A stretch of 64,000 nt of DNA from Halothiobacillus neapolitanus c2 (GCF_000024765.1 NC_013422.1:1817501-1881500), one strand, 5' to 3'. Positions 23,839-34,503 are shown, counted from the stretch's first letter. Notes: generated by a model not told the origin, from the sequence alone. Numbers and translations are program-made.

Positions 23839-25986
23839 TTAACTGAACTTCTGTTCGATTTTCTTCAAGGCAGCTATCAAGGCTGGATTGCCTTCCGATT
23901 CAATTTCTTCTGCAATCATCTTGTAGCTTTCCTGATCACCCACGCCGAGGAAGGCTTCGGCCAAGCCTAAGCGGGTATCATCCTGAACCGATGTTTCAAC
24001 TTCAGGCTCAAGATCTGGCAAGGCTTCCTCAACTGTCTCAGGGACCTCGTGGGTATTATCACCCAGCTCAAGATCAATGTCGTCAAGCGTGGGAGCAGGC
24101 TCTTCAGCACCCTCCAACGAGAGTATTTCAAGATCGCTCTCAGCCTCGACTTCTGGGGAATCCTGATTCGGTTCATCGAAGTCCAACGATGTATCAGCTG
24201 ACTCTTTGCTCGGCAAATCCAAATCTGCATCGAAAGAAAAGGCGCTATCTGGAATGGCATCCAGCGCATCCGATTGGTCAGGTGCAGAAACCTCGGTGCC
24301 TGCTTCTGCGCTTTCCATTTCCAGCATCGTCGGCGCCGGGGAATAAATCGCCAGCTCCTCATTGTTTGGGCGATGCTCTGGACCGAATTTTTCATCGATG
24401 CGCGTCAATACTTTTTCTAACTCAGCAGTATTGTTCGCTTCCGAATACATCCTTGCAAGCTCTTGATAAAGCGACAATTCGTTCGGTTGCTGGGCTATTG
24501 CGTCTTCAACCAGATCATGAGCTTGCGTGTGAAGGTTATAGGAGATGAGTAATCGCGCTTCATCAATAACAGACTTCGAATCTGCAACGACGCTGGCAGA
24601 AGGAACGGTTGGTGCCTTAGGCGCAACCTCTGCAACCACGCGCGGCTCCATCTCGACTTTAGGCTGCGTTGCCAGAGCACCGGCACCAGCAACGGCCCCG
24701 GTCGTCGAGTAAATGGTTGATTCAACGGGTTCGCGCTTGCGACCTCGTGAAATTGCCACCAACAACAGGATGATGATGAGCAGACCTACCCCACCCATCA
24801 GATATGGTGCCCATTGCAACCAGAAGTTATTGTTCTGGGCTTCCAGTTGTTTCTTGAGCAACTGGGTTTGCTCATTGGATTCCTTGATCTTCTGCTGCAA
24901 CTGCTCAATGTTTTGATTTCGCTCGGAAACCAGGCCCTGAACTTGTTTGAGCTGGTCATTCAACATTGAAATCTGCTTGCTCATCACCTCGCTTTTCGCA
25001 TCGATGGAGGCAATGGCTTCATTGTTCTGCTGCATAGTATCGGCGGTCGGCGCGGCCGGAGTATCGATAGCTGGCAGCACGCCAGTCATCTCACCTCCAG
25101 TTACTGTCCCCGCTGCTGGAGCGGCTGCCTCTGGGGTTGCAGCAGTGGCTTTTTCCTTATCGGGCTCAACGGCAAGCAGTTGCAGTTTGGGCTTGGCTTC
25201 GGTGCTCGCTGCTTCCGGCGCTTGAACACCAGCGGCTTTTTCCGTTGCGGCAGTTGCTGCGGCAACTGTAGCGACCGCTGCGCGCTCTGGAACTTTGAGC
25301 TTTGAGCCTGCTTTCATCAAATTGCCGTTACCATCGATAAAGGCGTTGGGGTTGGCATTGATGATGGCTTGCATCATGGGACGTACAGGAACCGACTTGT
25401 CGGCGACCGCCGTTTTGGCGATGTCGTAGAGCGTATCGCCGCGTTTCACATGGTAGGTGCCGCCCATCTTGACGTCCGGCACATTGGCGACGGGTGTCCA
25501 CGAAGATGTCGACTGAACGGGGCGGCTAGTCTTAGCAGGTTCGGCTACATTGCCAGTGAAAGAATTCTGGGATGCTGCCATTGCACGGCGTTCAGCGTGA
25601 ACCGGGGGATCAAGCAGAAAGTCAAATTCCTTGACCTGCGATCCATCTCCAGCGTTGATCTGGATCAGCAGACTCAGGATCGGATTGGAGATGGCCCGCT
25701 TGGAACGGACGATGACGTAATTACGCTTACCTTCGGAAGTGATCTGAAACGTAATGTTTCCAGCCAGACCATCAAGAGACAAGCCAGCCTGTTGATAGTA
25801 CTTCTCAGGCGCCAGTCGCACCTTGACCTGATCGAGCGACACGCCATTAAGCCCAGTAATCGGGATTTTAACGTCGAGTCGTTCGGTCAGATGTGAGGCT
25901 ATCTTGGCATCACCGAGTTCCGCTGCATGAACAAAAACCGGGGCACTACACAAAATACCGGCAATAATCCAACTCAACTTCCGCAT
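23839..25986 (-). CDS. fimV: FimV/HubP family polar-landmark protein
   Basis: The 715-residue inner-membrane protein has a signal peptide (1-21, VHA), the FimV N-terminal domain (AELGDAKIASHL to about residue 130), a LysM peptidoglycan-binding domain (about 176-233, YHVKRGDTLYDIAK) and an Ala/Pro-rich linker. A coiled coil at about 325-390 precedes one membrane helix near 395-415. The cytoplasmic tail is very acidic and ends in GLAEAFLGVGDQESYKMIAEEI, the TPR-like FimV C-terminus. HubP/FimV proteins organise cell poles and type IV pili. The gene follows asd after 174 bp, a typical order. Confidence 0.92.
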   Translation of the reverse strand: MRKLSWIIAGILCSAPVFVHAAELGDAKIASHLTERLDVKIPITGLNGVSLDQVKVRLAPEKYYQQAGLSLDGLAGNITFQITSEGKRNYVIVRSKRAISNPILSLLIQINAGDGSQVKEFDFLLDPPVHAERRAMAASQNSFTGNVAEPAKTSRPVQSTSSWTPVANVPDVKMGGTYHVKRGDTLYDIAKTAVADKSVPVRPMMQAIINANPNAFIDGNGNLMKAGSKLKVPERAAVATVAAATAATEKAAGVQAPEAASTEAKPKLQLLAVEPDKEKATAATPEAAAPAAGTVTGGEMTGVLPAIDTPAAPTADTMQQNNEAIASIDAKSEVMSKQISMLNDQLKQVQGLVSERNQNIEQLQQKIKESNEQTQLLKKQLEAQNNNFWLQWAPYLMGGVGLLIIILLLVAISRGRKREPVESTIYSTTGAVAGAGALATQPKVEMEPRVVAEVAPKAPTVPSASVVADSKSVIDEARLLISYNLHTQAHDLVEDAIAQQPNELSLYQELARMYSEANNTAELEKVLTRIDEKFGPEHRPNNEELAIYSPAPTMLEMESAEAGTEVSAPDQSDALDAIPDSAFSFDADLDLPSKESADTSLDFDEPNQDSPEVEAESDLEILSLEGAEEPAPTLDDIDLELGDNTHEVPETVEEALPDLEPEVETSVQDDTRLGLAEAFLGVGDQESYKMIAEEIESEGNPALIAALKKIEQKFS

Positions 25987-26160
25987 GTCTATCAGCTCCT
26001 TCTAAAACAGATCTCTTGTGACCCCGGTGCAATCCGACAAACATCCATGCACAGCAGGGATCAGATTGATGCCCAGTATCCACCGTAATCGGATTGTGCC
26101 ACAGATCAGCGACAATTCAGCCATAATTCAGCCATATTCCGGCCAGGGATCAGACTGGCA

Positions 26161-27183
26161 TCAAAGATAGTCGCGCGCCAAGCACTCTGCGATTTGCACG
26201 CTGTTCAACGCGGCACCCTTGCGCACATTATCCGACACGACCCACAGGTTCAAGCCGCGCTCAATCGAAATATCTTCGCGGATACGCCCGACATAAACAG
26301 GGTCCGTTCCTGCCGCATCCGATTGCGCGGTCGGCCAGCCGCCGTCTTTGCGTTCATCGACCACTTTAATGCCCGGCGCCTTCTTCAGCAGCGCGCGCGC
26401 ATCCGCCGCCGTGATCTTATCGCGCGTTTCAATATGAAGCGCTTCCGAGTGGCCGTAAAACACGGGCACGCGAACCGCTGTCGGGTTGACCATGATGCTA
26501 TCGTCGCCCATGATCTTGCGGGTTTCCCACACCATTTTCATTTCTTCTTTGGTGTAGCCGTTGTCCATGAACACATCAATTTGCGGCAGCACATTAAATG
26601 CAATGGTCTTCGGATAGACGACGGGTTCTTTACGATCACCACCCAACAGCGCCGCTGTTTGTCCCGCCAACTCCTCGATTGCCTCCTTGCCCGTGCCGGA
26701 AACAGCCTGATAGGTGGCGATATTGAGCCGAGTGATGCCCACCGCGTCGTAAATTGGCTTGAGCGCGACCAGCATCTGGATTGTGGAGCAATTCGGGTTG
26801 GCAATAATGCCGCGATTCTTGTACTGGGCAATCGCTTCGGGATTAACCTCTGGCACCACAAGTGGAATATCGTCGTCGTAACGGAATTGCGAGGTGTTAT
26901 CGATCACCACGCAGCCCGCCGCCGCCGCCTTTGGCGCGTAAATGGCGGATACGGATGCCCCCGGAGAAAACAGGCCAATCTGCACCTTCGAGAAATCGAA
27001 CGTGGCCAGGTCTTCAACCAGCAGCATCTTGTCACCAAAAGGCACCCGTTTGCCCACGGAACGCTCGGAAGCCAAGGCGTACACCTTGCCAACAGGGAAT
27101 TTCCGTTCGGCAAGAATTTCCAGCATGGTCTCACCCACGGCACCGGTTGCACCCACGACAGCCACATCAAATACACGACTCAT
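26161..27183 (-). CDS. asd: Aspartate-semialdehyde dehydrogenase
   Basis: This NADP-dependent enzyme converts aspartyl phosphate to aspartate semialdehyde for Lys, Thr, Met and diaminopimelate synthesis. FDVAVVGATGAVGETML is the nucleotide loop, NPNCSTIQM carries the catalytic cysteine (C132), and GHSEALHIET holds the active-site histidine. The ATG at 27183 gives 340 residues, the family length; the frame is open 15 codons farther but that start lacks support. It lies between leuB and fimV on the minus strand. Confidence 0.95.
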   Translation of the reverse strand: MSRVFDVAVVGATGAVGETMLEILAERKFPVGKVYALASERSVGKRVPFGDKMLLVEDLATFDFSKVQIGLFSPGASVSAIYAPKAAAAGCVVIDNTSQFRYDDDIPLVVPEVNPEAIAQYKNRGIIANPNCSTIQMLVALKPIYDAVGITRLNIATYQAVSGTGKEAIEELAGQTAALLGGDRKEPVVYPKTIAFNVLPQIDVFMDNGYTKEEMKMVWETRKIMGDDSIMVNPTAVRVPVFYGHSEALHIETRDKITAADARALLKKAPGIKVVDERKDGGWPTAQSDAAGTDPVYVGRIREDISIERGLNLWVVSDNVRKGAALNSVQIAECLARDYL

Positions 27184-27256
27184 AAAAATAGTTTCACTCT
27201 CAGGTTCTAAATGTATTGCGCGCCACACTCCATAAAAGTGAGCGCCTGAATAAGTA

Positions 27257-28330
27257 TCAGTCTAACGCAGCAACGACCGCATCGCCCATTTGCGTGGTAG
27301 AAACTTTGCGATCTTGCGGTGTGCAGATGTCGGCCGTACGCAATCCTTGATCCAGCACATGGCTTACCGCCGCCTCGATCTTGTCGGCCAGATCACCGCG
27401 CCCGAAACTGTAGCGCAGCAACATGGCAGCCGAAAGAATCGTTGCCAGCGGATTGGCGATGCCTTGCCCCGCAATGTCTGGCGCTGAACCGTGGCTCGGC
27501 TCATACAGGCCTTGGCCTTTATCGTTCAGCGAGGCCGAAGGCAGCATGCCGATCGAGCCGGTAAGCATGGAGGCCTGATCGGACAAAATATCGCCGAACA
27601 GGTTTTCGGTCACCATCACGTCGAATTGCTTGGGCCAGCGCACCAACTGCATAGCGGCGTTATCAACGTACATGTGCGTGAGCTCAACTTGGGGATAATC
27701 CTTGGCAACGCGAATCATGATTTCACGCCACAACTCAGAGGTTTCCAACACATTGGCCTTGTCCACGGAGCACACTTTTTTATTGCGCTGCATGGCCGCT
27801 TCGAACGCGACGCGGCCAATGCGCTCAATTTCCGCTTCGTTGTAATGCATGGTGTTAAAACCTTCGCGCTGGCCGTCTACTTCACGGATGCCGCGCGGCT
27901 GGCCGAAATACACGCCACCGGTCAATTCGCGCACGATGAGAATATCCAAACCGGCAACCACTTCCGGTTTCAGCGATGAGCTGTCGGCCAGTTGCGGATA
28001 CAAAATCGCCGGACGCAGGTTGGCGAACAACCCCATCGCAGAGCGAATACCGAGCAAACCACGCTCCGGACGCAAGGGGCGATCCAGATTATCGTACTGA
28101 GGACCGCCGACAGCACCGAGCAGAACAGCATCGGCAGCCATCGCGGCCTTTTTGGTTTCTTCGGGGAAGGGATGACCGGCGGCATCGTACGCCGCGCCAC
28201 CGATCAATCCATCGACAAAATTAAGCGCCAAATCCGACCCGTCTGTGACGGCTTTAAGCACCCGAACGGCCTGCTCGGTGATTTCCGGACCAATCCCGTC
28301 ACCGGGCAACACCAAAATACTTTTCTGCAT
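27257..28330 (-). CDS. leuB: 3-isopropylmalate dehydrogenase
   Basis: LeuB oxidatively decarboxylates 3-isopropylmalate with NAD in leucine synthesis. [12 protein letters not shown] begins the fold, [11 protein letters not shown] and the [17 protein letters not shown] segment bind substrate, and [19 protein letters not shown] binds NAD. GAGG six bases before the ATG at 28330 decides the start (357 residues); ATGs three and twelve bases upstream are alternatives. The DMT gene immediately upstream ends 7-19 bases before it. Confidence 0.96.
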   Translation of the reverse strand: MQKSILVLPGDGIGPEITEQAVRVLKAVTDGSDLALNFVDGLIGGAAYDAAGHPFPEETKKAAMAADAVLLGAVGGPQYDNLDRPLRPERGLLGIRSAMGLFANLRPAILYPQLADSSSLKPEVVAGLDILIVRELTGGVYFGQPRGIREVDGQREGFNTMHYNEAEIERIGRVAFEAAMQRNKKVCSVDKANVLETSELWREIMIRVAKDYPQVELTHMYVDNAAMQLVRWPKQFDVMVTENLFGDILSDQASMLTGSIGMLPSASLNDKGQGLYEPSHGSAPDIAGQGIANPLATILSAAMLLRYSFGRGDLADKIEAAVSHVLDQGLRTADICTPQDRKVSTTQMGDAVVAALD

Positions 28331-28348
28331 CATCAACCTCAATCCATC

Positions 28349-29275
28349 TCAATTAATCGACATGTCGGCCAGCGCGATCATCACCACGCCAACCGCCACC
28401 AAAAACAAGGCGAACACTTCATGGCGGGTGAAGCGTTCCTTCAAATAAAAATGGCCGAACAACAAGGTGAACAGCACTTCGATTTGCCCCAAACCGCGCA
28501 CCAGCGCCACTTGCGTGAGGGCGAAACCGGCAAACCACGCTGCCGAACCCAAGGCAGACAGCAAACCAACCGGTAAGGCACGTCGCCAAACCACCATGCA
28601 TTGCCGCAAATCGCGACGTGCGAATTTGAGCATGTATGTGCCCTGAACCAACACCTGAATACTGTTGGTCACCAACAGAACAAGCAGTGCCTTAATCAAC
28701 ACCGGCGTCTGCTCGCCCAAGGTCAGGCTGGCTTCACGCAAGGCCAGCGCCGTCAGTGCAAAGGCCAACCCAGCGCCCAAACCAAACAGGGCCGCTGGTT
28801 GCATAGAAATCTTAAGCCAACCCAAAAACGTAAATTTCTCCGTCGGCAAGGCCAGCCACAATACGCCAATCATGGCCGTCACGGCACCGATCACTGCCCA
28901 CTGGGGCAGCGCAATACCGAACACGAGCACCGAAATCAGCACCAATTGTACCGCTTCGGTTTTCGCATAGGCCGTGCCGACCAGATAGTTGCGATGCCCG
29001 AAGGCGGAAATCAGGAAAAAAGTGCCGAAGATCTGCGCCACACCGCCAGCCAAACAGTACAACACGAACGCGACGGACAACGACGGCCATGAACCAGACA
29101 ACCACCACAGCGCCAGAACGAGCATGAACACATCAAGCGGCAGTGCGTAAAAATAGCGGACAAACGCCGCCCCACTTGCCGTCAGTTCATGACGCAGATT
29201 TGCTTGCAGCGCCGTGCGCCACGCCTGAAAAAACGCAGCAACCAGCGTGATCGGTATCCAGGCGGGGATGTCCAC
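28349..29275 (-). CDS. DMT/EamA-like permease inside the leu cluster
   Basis: The 308-residue membrane protein has about ten helices in two halves: WIPITLVAAFFQAWRTALQAN begins the first (AAFFQAWRTALQANLRHEL) and ALFGLGAGLAFALTALALRE the second. Export or import of a small metabolite is likely, but the substrate is unknown. It sits tightly between leuD and leuB (15 and 18 bp), so it is co-transcribed with leucine genes; a link to branched-chain amino acid or keto-acid transport is a guess. Confidence 0.82.
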   Translation of the reverse strand: MDIPAWIPITLVAAFFQAWRTALQANLRHELTASGAAFVRYFYALPLDVFMLVLALWWLSGSWPSLSVAFVLYCLAGGVAQIFGTFFLISAFGHRNYLVGTAYAKTEAVQLVLISVLVFGIALPQWAVIGAVTAMIGVLWLALPTEKFTFLGWLKISMQPAALFGLGAGLAFALTALALREASLTLGEQTPVLIKALLVLLVTNSIQVLVQGTYMLKFARRDLRQCMVVWRRALPVGLLSALGSAAWFAGFALTQVALVRGLGQIEVLFTLLFGHFYLKERFTRHEVFALFLVAVGVVMIALADMSIN

Positions 29276-29290
29276 AGGCTCCCCGAGCCA

Positions 29291-29941
29291 TTACGCCTGT
29301 TTGTCGAGAAACAACCACGGTGCGGTTTGCTGACGGCGAGATTCGTAAGCGCGGATGTCGGCGGCGTGTTGCAAGGTCAAACCGATGTCATCCAGCCCTT
29401 CGAGCAAGCAATGCCGACGGAAGGCATCGACTTCAAATGGGATCACCGAGCCATCGGGCTTGATGATCTGCTGCTTTTCGAGGTCAACCGTCAATTGATA
29501 GCCTTTATCTGCCGCCACTTCTCGGAACAGTTGGTCGACCACCTCTTCTGGCAAGGCGATGGGCAACAAACCCGTCTTGAAGCTGTTGTTGAAGAAAATA
29601 TCGGCAAAGGACGGCGCGATTACCACCCGGAAGCCAAAATCGGTGAGCGCCCACACCGCGTGTTCCCGCGAGGAGCCGCAGCCGAAGTTGGTACGGGCCA
29701 AAAGGATCGTGGATTGATCATACGGCGGTTGATTCAGGATGAAATCCGGGTTTTTTGTGCGCTGGCTGTGGTCCATGCCCGGCTCGCCCGGTTCAAGATA
29801 ACGCCAGTCATCAAAGGCATTCGGCCCGAATCCGGTTCGCTTGACCGATTTCAAATATTGTTTGGGGATGATGGCATCGGTATCGACATTTGCGCGATCA
29901 AGCGGCGCGACAATACCGGTATGAGTTGTAAAAGCTTGCAT
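29291..29941 (-). CDS. leuD: 3-isopropylmalate dehydratase small subunit
   Basis: The 216-residue subunit pairs with LeuC to isomerise 2- to 3-isopropylmalate. Start [20 protein letters not shown] is typical, and [18 protein letters not shown] is the conserved swivel-domain signature near the active site. It lies 34 bp after leuC on the minus strand. Confidence 0.96.
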   Translation of the reverse strand: MQAFTTHTGIVAPLDRANVDTDAIIPKQYLKSVKRTGFGPNAFDDWRYLEPGEPGMDHSQRTKNPDFILNQPPYDQSTILLARTNFGCGSSREHAVWALTDFGFRVVIAPSFADIFFNNSFKTGLLPIALPEEVVDQLFREVAADKGYQLTVDLEKQQIIKPDGSVIPFEVDAFRRHCLLEGLDDIGLTLQHAADIRAYESRRQQTAPWLFLDKQA

Positions 29942-29975
29942 GGTATTTCCTTACTTAACGTGATCGGGTGACGGC

Positions 29976-31382
29976 TCAGTTGATCTGGCGCACATCGACG
30001 AAATGGCCAGCAATCGCGGCGGCGGCGGCCATCGCCGGGCTGACAAGATGCGTTCGCCCGCCCTGCCCTTGGCGGCCTTCAAAGTTGCGATTGCTGGTGG
30101 ACGCGCAGCGCTCGCCCGGTTCTAAGCGATCCGCGTTCATCGCCAAACACATCGAACAACCCGGTTCCCGCCATTCAAAACCGGCGTTCAGGAAAATCTT
30201 GTCCAGGCCTTCTTTTTCCGCCTGCTCACGCACAAGGCCAGAACCCGGCACGACCATGGCGAGCTTGACGTTCGAAGCCACCTTGCCATCGCCGATCACG
30301 GCAGCGGCAGCGCGCAAGTCTTCGATGCGCGCATTGGTGCACGAGCCGATGAACACTTTATCGATGGCGATCTGTTCCATCGGCGTGTTGGCTTTCAAAC
30401 CCATATAGGCCAAGGCTTTACGCATACCATCGGCCTTGACGGGATCGGTTTCGTTCGCCGGATCGGGCACGGCTGCCGACACGGGAACGACCATCTCCGG
30501 TGAAGTCCCCCAGCTGACTTGCGGCGCAATCTCGGCCGCATCCAACACGACGACTTTATCGAACACCGCATCGGGGTCGGATTTGAGCGTGCGCCAGTAA
30601 GCCGCTGCTTGTTCGAACAGCTCGCCCCGAGGCGCGAACGGTCGGCCACGGAAGTACTCGATGGTTTTTTCGTCCACCGCGACCATACCGGCACGCGCGC
30701 CGCCTTCAATCGCCATGTTGCACACGCTCATGCGCCCCTCGATCGACAGCGATTCGATGGCTGATCCGGCAAACTCGACGGCATAGCCCGTACCGCCGGC
30801 TGTGCCGATCGTGCCGATGATCGCAAGCACGACATCCTTGGCGGTCACGCCCGCGCCAAGTGCACCATCTACGCGAATTTGCATGGTCTTGGCGCGCTTT
30901 TGCAACAGGGTTTGCGTCGCCATGACGTGCTCGACCTCGGACGTGCCGATGCCGAACGCCAGCGCGCCGAATGCGCCGTGCGTGGAGGTGTGCGAATCGC
31001 CACAAACAATCGTAGTGCCCGGCAAGGTAAACCCTTCTTCCGGCCCGATGACGTGCACGATGCCTTGGCGTTTGTCATTCATCGCGAATTCCTGCACGCC
31101 GAATTGGGTGCAGTTGCGATCCAAGGTTTCAACCTGCTCGCGGGAAACAAGATCGTCGATGCCGCGCAGCCGATTCGTGGTCGGCACGTTGTGATCCGGC
31201 ACGGCCAGCATCGCGCCCACGCGCCACGGTTTGCGGTTCGCCAAGCGCAAGCCTTCAAACGCTTGCGGGCTTGTTACCTCATGCACCAGATGACGGTCGA
31301 TGTACAAAAGCACCGTGCCATCTTCCTGCTCGCGCACGATGTGTTCATCAAAAATCTTGTCGTAAAGGGTTTTGCCAGACAT
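29976..31382 (-). CDS. leuC: 3-isopropylmalate dehydratase large subunit
   Basis: The 468-residue aconitase-family subunit carries the [4Fe-4S] cluster. The cluster cysteines are in [13 protein letters not shown] and in [11 protein letters not shown] (CxxC). The N-terminus [16 protein letters not shown] is canonical, and [14 protein letters not shown] is the substrate-binding segment. It is first in the leuC-leuD-DMT-leuB-asd run and is divergent from a LysR gene that may regulate it; leuA is not in this window. Confidence 0.97.
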   Translation of the reverse strand: MSGKTLYDKIFDEHIVREQEDGTVLLYIDRHLVHEVTSPQAFEGLRLANRKPWRVGAMLAVPDHNVPTTNRLRGIDDLVSREQVETLDRNCTQFGVQEFAMNDKRQGIVHVIGPEEGFTLPGTTIVCGDSHTSTHGAFGALAFGIGTSEVEHVMATQTLLQKRAKTMQIRVDGALGAGVTAKDVVLAIIGTIGTAGGTGYAVEFAGSAIESLSIEGRMSVCNMAIEGGARAGMVAVDEKTIEYFRGRPFAPRGELFEQAAAYWRTLKSDPDAVFDKVVVLDAAEIAPQVSWGTSPEMVVPVSAAVPDPANETDPVKADGMRKALAYMGLKANTPMEQIAIDKVFIGSCTNARIEDLRAAAAVIGDGKVASNVKLAMVVPGSGLVREQAEKEGLDKIFLNAGFEWREPGCSMCLAMNADRLEPGERCASTSNRNFEGRQGQGGRTHLVSPAMAAAAAIAGHFVDVRQIN

Positions 31383-31506
31383 GAGTCGCTCCTTTGGGCA
31401 TGTGCACCGAATGTGAAGACGAGCTTAACCGCTGCCATATAAAACCAAAAATAGTATTTTTTCATATAATCTATTCCCGATGGTTATATCAAAAGAAGCA
31501 AAGCGC

Positions 31507-32391
31507 ATGAATCCCGCCCATATCGATCATCAACAGATTCTGGCCTTTTTGAGCGTGGCACAAACCGGATCGTTTTCGGCCGCAGCGCAGCAACTTCATC
31601 TGACGCAACCGGCCGTGAGCAAGCGCGTCGCCCTGCTCGAATCACAGGTGGGTGCCGCCCTGTTCGAGCGTCTGGCCAGACAGGTTGTGTTGACGGAATT
31701 CGGTGCGCAGTTTCTGCCCGCCGCCCAGAAGGTGCGACAGGCTATGGATGATCTGGCGGCGGTCACCTTGGACAGTTCACGTCCATTGAGTGGGCGGCTG
31801 GCGATTGCACTGAGTCATTACGTCGGCCTGCATTTACTGCCATCGGTGTTGGAAACCTTCAGTCGACGGTATCCGGATGTCGTGCTGGATCTGCGATTCA
31901 TGGACTCCGAAGCGGCCATTGACGCCGTGGCCCAGGGATCGGTTCGATTGGCGTATGGCACGCTGGGTCATAGTGCGCCTTCCACGGTCGAGACAACGCC
32001 GCTCTGGCAGGAAAAACTGGTGCCTCTGGTCGCCCTGCGCCATGCAGAACAGCACACACCCACACTCCATGAACTGGCCCAACACCTGCCCGTGATCGCC
32101 CCGGCAGCCCATACGAGCACCCGTCAATCCATCGATATCTGGCTGAACGCACTGCAGATCAGGCCACTTGCAGTGATCGAAGTGAACCAACTCGATTCGA
32201 TCGCGCTTCTGGTCGGCACCGGAATCGGTTGGGGCGTGCTGCCCGAAACCTTGCAGAATTCGGATTTAGCGCGATTGCCGGATACCGCGCTGGCACCGCC
32301 TGAACGTCAACTGGGTTTGATTACCCAAAAAAATCGCCCGACCCATCGGCTGGCTCAGGCGTTTATGGATTGCGTGACCGAAAGCCAATAA
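31507..32391 (+). CDS. LysR family transcriptional regulator divergent from leuC
   Basis: The N-terminal winged helix ILAFLSVAQTGSFSAAAQQL and LTQPAVSKRVALLESQVGAA is a textbook LysR domain; a periplasmic-binding-like effector domain follows (about 90-295). From ATG 31507 the protein has 295 residues. The 124-bp intergenic stretch shared with leuC is AT-rich and should hold both promoters. By position it probably controls the leu genes, in the style of LeuO/LysR regulators; the effector is unknown. Confidence 0.88.
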   Translation: MNPAHIDHQQILAFLSVAQTGSFSAAAQQLHLTQPAVSKRVALLESQVGAALFERLARQVVLTEFGAQFLPAAQKVRQAMDDLAAVTLDSSRPLSGRLAIALSHYVGLHLLPSVLETFSRRYPDVVLDLRFMDSEAAIDAVAQGSVRLAYGTLGHSAPSTVETTPLWQEKLVPLVALRHAEQHTPTLHELAQHLPVIAPAAHTSTRQSIDIWLNALQIRPLAVIEVNQLDSIALLVGTGIGWGVLPETLQNSDLARLPDTALAPPERQLGLITQKNRPTHRLAQAFMDCVTESQ

Positions 32392-32444
32392 CAAAATCAG
32401 GGCATAGAATCTGGGCCCAAAATCTGGGCACAGAAGGCTGACAA

Positions 32445-33536
32445 TCAGCCCGAATAGATGGGGTAGTCGGTATAGCCTTTGCTGTCGCCACCATAGAACG
32501 TGCTGGCATCAGCTTCATTCCAGGGCGCATCCAGACGAATGCGATTAACCAGATCAGGATTGGCGATAAACGGCACACCGTACGCGACCGCATCGGCGTG
32601 GCCTTCGGCAATGGCAGCTTCACCGCTGGCTTGCGTGTAGTGGTAGTTGACCATCAGCTTACCTGGCCATAATGGGCGCAGATCGTTCAAATCAAAATGC
32701 GGCCCTGCCGCGCCCGGCTGATCGCTACCCATACCGGCAACGTGCAAATAGGCCAATGGATAAGCGGCCAGTTCCTTGACGACATAAGAGAATGTGCTCC
32801 AAGGATTGCTGTCGCTCATGCCGTTGGCAGGCTGGAGCGGGGAAATCCGAATCCCCGTGCGGTCGGCACCCACGGCGGCTGTCACCGCCTCGACTACTTC
32901 ACGGATCAGCCGGAATCGATTTTCCAGAGAACCGCCATAAGCATCGTCACGATGGTTGGTGCCGTCGCGCAGGAATTCATCGAGCAAATACCCATTGGCC
33001 GCGTGAATTTCCACGCCATCGAAACCCGCTTCGATCGCATTCTTCGCAGCCTGAACATAGGTCGCGACGATACCGGGCAATTCGGCCAGCTCAAGAGCAC
33101 GCGGCGTTTCATACGGAGCCTTGCTAAAATCCGCGGTGCGGCCCTCACCCGCAATGGCAATGGCCGAAGGCGCGACCGGTAACTTGCCACCCGGTTGAAA
33201 ACTCGAATGCGACACACGACCGACATGCCACAGTTGCAACACCATCTTTCCACCGGCTGCGTGCACGGCCGAGGTGATTTTTTTCCAGCCCGCGATCTGC
33301 TCGGCACTATGGATACCCGGCGTGCTCGGATACCCCTGCCCTTCGGGCATGATTTGCGTCGCTTCACTGATGATCAAGCCCGCACTGGCCCGCTGGCGAT
33401 AGTATTCAACCATCAGATCTGTGGGCACATTACCCTCGCCCGCGCGACAACGCGTTAATGGCGCCATCACCATGCGATTTGCCAAACTGATCTGCCCCAG
33501 CGTGATGGGCTGCAACAATGCGGAATTCGAACTCAT
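32445..33536 (-). CDS. Old Yellow Enzyme family alkene reductase (NemA-like)
   Basis: The 363-residue FMN enzyme reduces activated C=C bonds or nitro compounds with NAD(P)H. MAPLTRCRAGEGNVPTDLM opens the barrel, QLWHVGRVSH contributes FMN contacts, and GVEIHAANGYLLDEFLRD contains the HxxN pair that binds the substrate carbonyl. YGGSLENRFR and AVAYGVPFIANPDLV are conserved. It is a detoxifying enzyme similar to E. coli NemA. It stands alone, convergent with the LysR gene. Confidence 0.92.
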   Translation of the reverse strand: MSSNSALLQPITLGQISLANRMVMAPLTRCRAGEGNVPTDLMVEYYRQRASAGLIISEATQIMPEGQGYPSTPGIHSAEQIAGWKKITSAVHAAGGKMVLQLWHVGRVSHSSFQPGGKLPVAPSAIAIAGEGRTADFSKAPYETPRALELAELPGIVATYVQAAKNAIEAGFDGVEIHAANGYLLDEFLRDGTNHRDDAYGGSLENRFRLIREVVEAVTAAVGADRTGIRISPLQPANGMSDSNPWSTFSYVVKELAAYPLAYLHVAGMGSDQPGAAGPHFDLNDLRPLWPGKLMVNYHYTQASGEAAIAEGHADAVAYGVPFIANPDLVNRIRLDAPWNEADASTFYGGDSKGYTDYPIYSG

Positions 33537-33617
33537 GAATCGTCACCTCGAAAATAGATTGCCTGCGAATAGTTAGCCAAATAATGAATGGCTTGAGATA
33601 AATTAGCACATCGGCGA

Positions 33618-33995
33618 TCACTCCACAGGCGCATCGTTGGACGAACGATCCTGAATGAGCACCCAGGGCGTGACGACCACGCCCCAAAGGTCGGCGGCAT
33701 CCGAAGACCAGTGACGTGCAATATCGGTGGGCAACAGCACGAAATCACCGGATGCCATCCAGTCTGCGACGCGCGACTTATCATCCTCGGCCACGGCGAC
33801 GGCGACTTCAACCAAATCAAGTGAGCTGCCCACGTGGATCACCTGCCCACGTGCGAAGAAAGGTTCGATTTGTGCCCAGCCAATCGGAGCAGTTTGCCCG
33901 AAAAACAGAGCCCAGCGATCCAGCGGTTCTTCACAGGCTATGCTCGTGGATACCGTGTCGCGCGGTTCGTTTTCGGGATTCATGGGTAAATTCAT
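33618..33995 (-). CDS. DUF2288 family protein
   Basis: The 125-residue protein has W-x-x-I-x-x-F-F-A-x-G-x-V-I (WAQIEPFFARGQVI), then LDLVEVAVAV and ADLWGVVVTPWVLIQ, the conserved core of DUF2288. No function is known for the family. GGAG upstream supports the ATG at 33995; an ATG at 34037 and one at 33983 are alternatives. It is divergent from the cupin gene and unlinked to obvious partners. Confidence 0.8.
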   Translation of the reverse strand: MNLPMNPENEPRDTVSTSIACEEPLDRWALFFGQTAPIGWAQIEPFFARGQVIHVGSSLDLVEVAVAVAEDDKSRVADWMASGDFVLLPTDIARHWSSDAADLWGVVVTPWVLIQDRSSNDAPVE

Positions 33996-34104
33996 GGTCA
34001 AACCGTTCTCCAAGAAGTGATAATCTGCCGCCAGCATTTTTACCGGATACCGTTACACGTATCTTTAAAACAGGGGCTCTGTCGAGCATAGCCAAGCGAC
34101 TTCG

Positions 34105-34503
34105 ATGACAAAATCCGCACGGCATAAACGCCGAACGCCAATTCAGGGCGCATTTTATCTCAAACACCGGGCTGATTGCCCGGTAGTCACGCAGGCAGAC
34201 GGCCTGACGCTAAGGTATTTGCTGCCCCAGAACAGTGTGGAAAAAAGCACGACGACAATAGGCCTGCAGGAAGTGGAACTGCAACCGGGCACACAAACCG
34301 ACGGACACTCCGCTGCGGGCGAGCAGATCGTGTGGCAAATCCTGCAAGGTGCGGGGCTGATGAATTTGGGTGAAACGCAGTTTGCGGTCGTGCCCGGCGA
34401 CATCATCCTGATTCCAGCGGATCAACCCTATCGTCTCACCAACAAGTCTGAAGTTGCATTACGGCTCAATCAGATCACAACGCCAATCCCCAACCCTTCT
34501 TAA
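34105..34503 (+). CDS. Cupin-like protein with degenerate metal site
   Basis: The 132-residue single-domain protein has cupin spacing: VELQPGTQTDGHSAAGEQIV for motif 1 and VPGDIILIPADQPYRL for motif 2. The usual HxH...E and second-motif His are mostly replaced (only one His in motif 1; Tyr/Arg in motif 2), so metal binding is doubtful. The role may be ligand sensing; the N-terminus (KSARHKRRTP) is basic. A small membrane protein gene follows after 16 bp. Confidence 0.7.
   Translation: MTKSARHKRRTPIQGAFYLKHRADCPVVTQADGLTLRYLLPQNSVEKSTTTIGLQEVELQPGTQTDGHSAAGEQIVWQILQGAGLMNLGETQFAVVPGDIILIPADQPYRLTNKSEVALRLNQITTPIPNPS

Noticed and set aside
23991-24548. 185-codon plus-strand frame opposite fimV
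   Set aside because: It is antisense to the acidic, low-complexity tail of fimV and has no motif.
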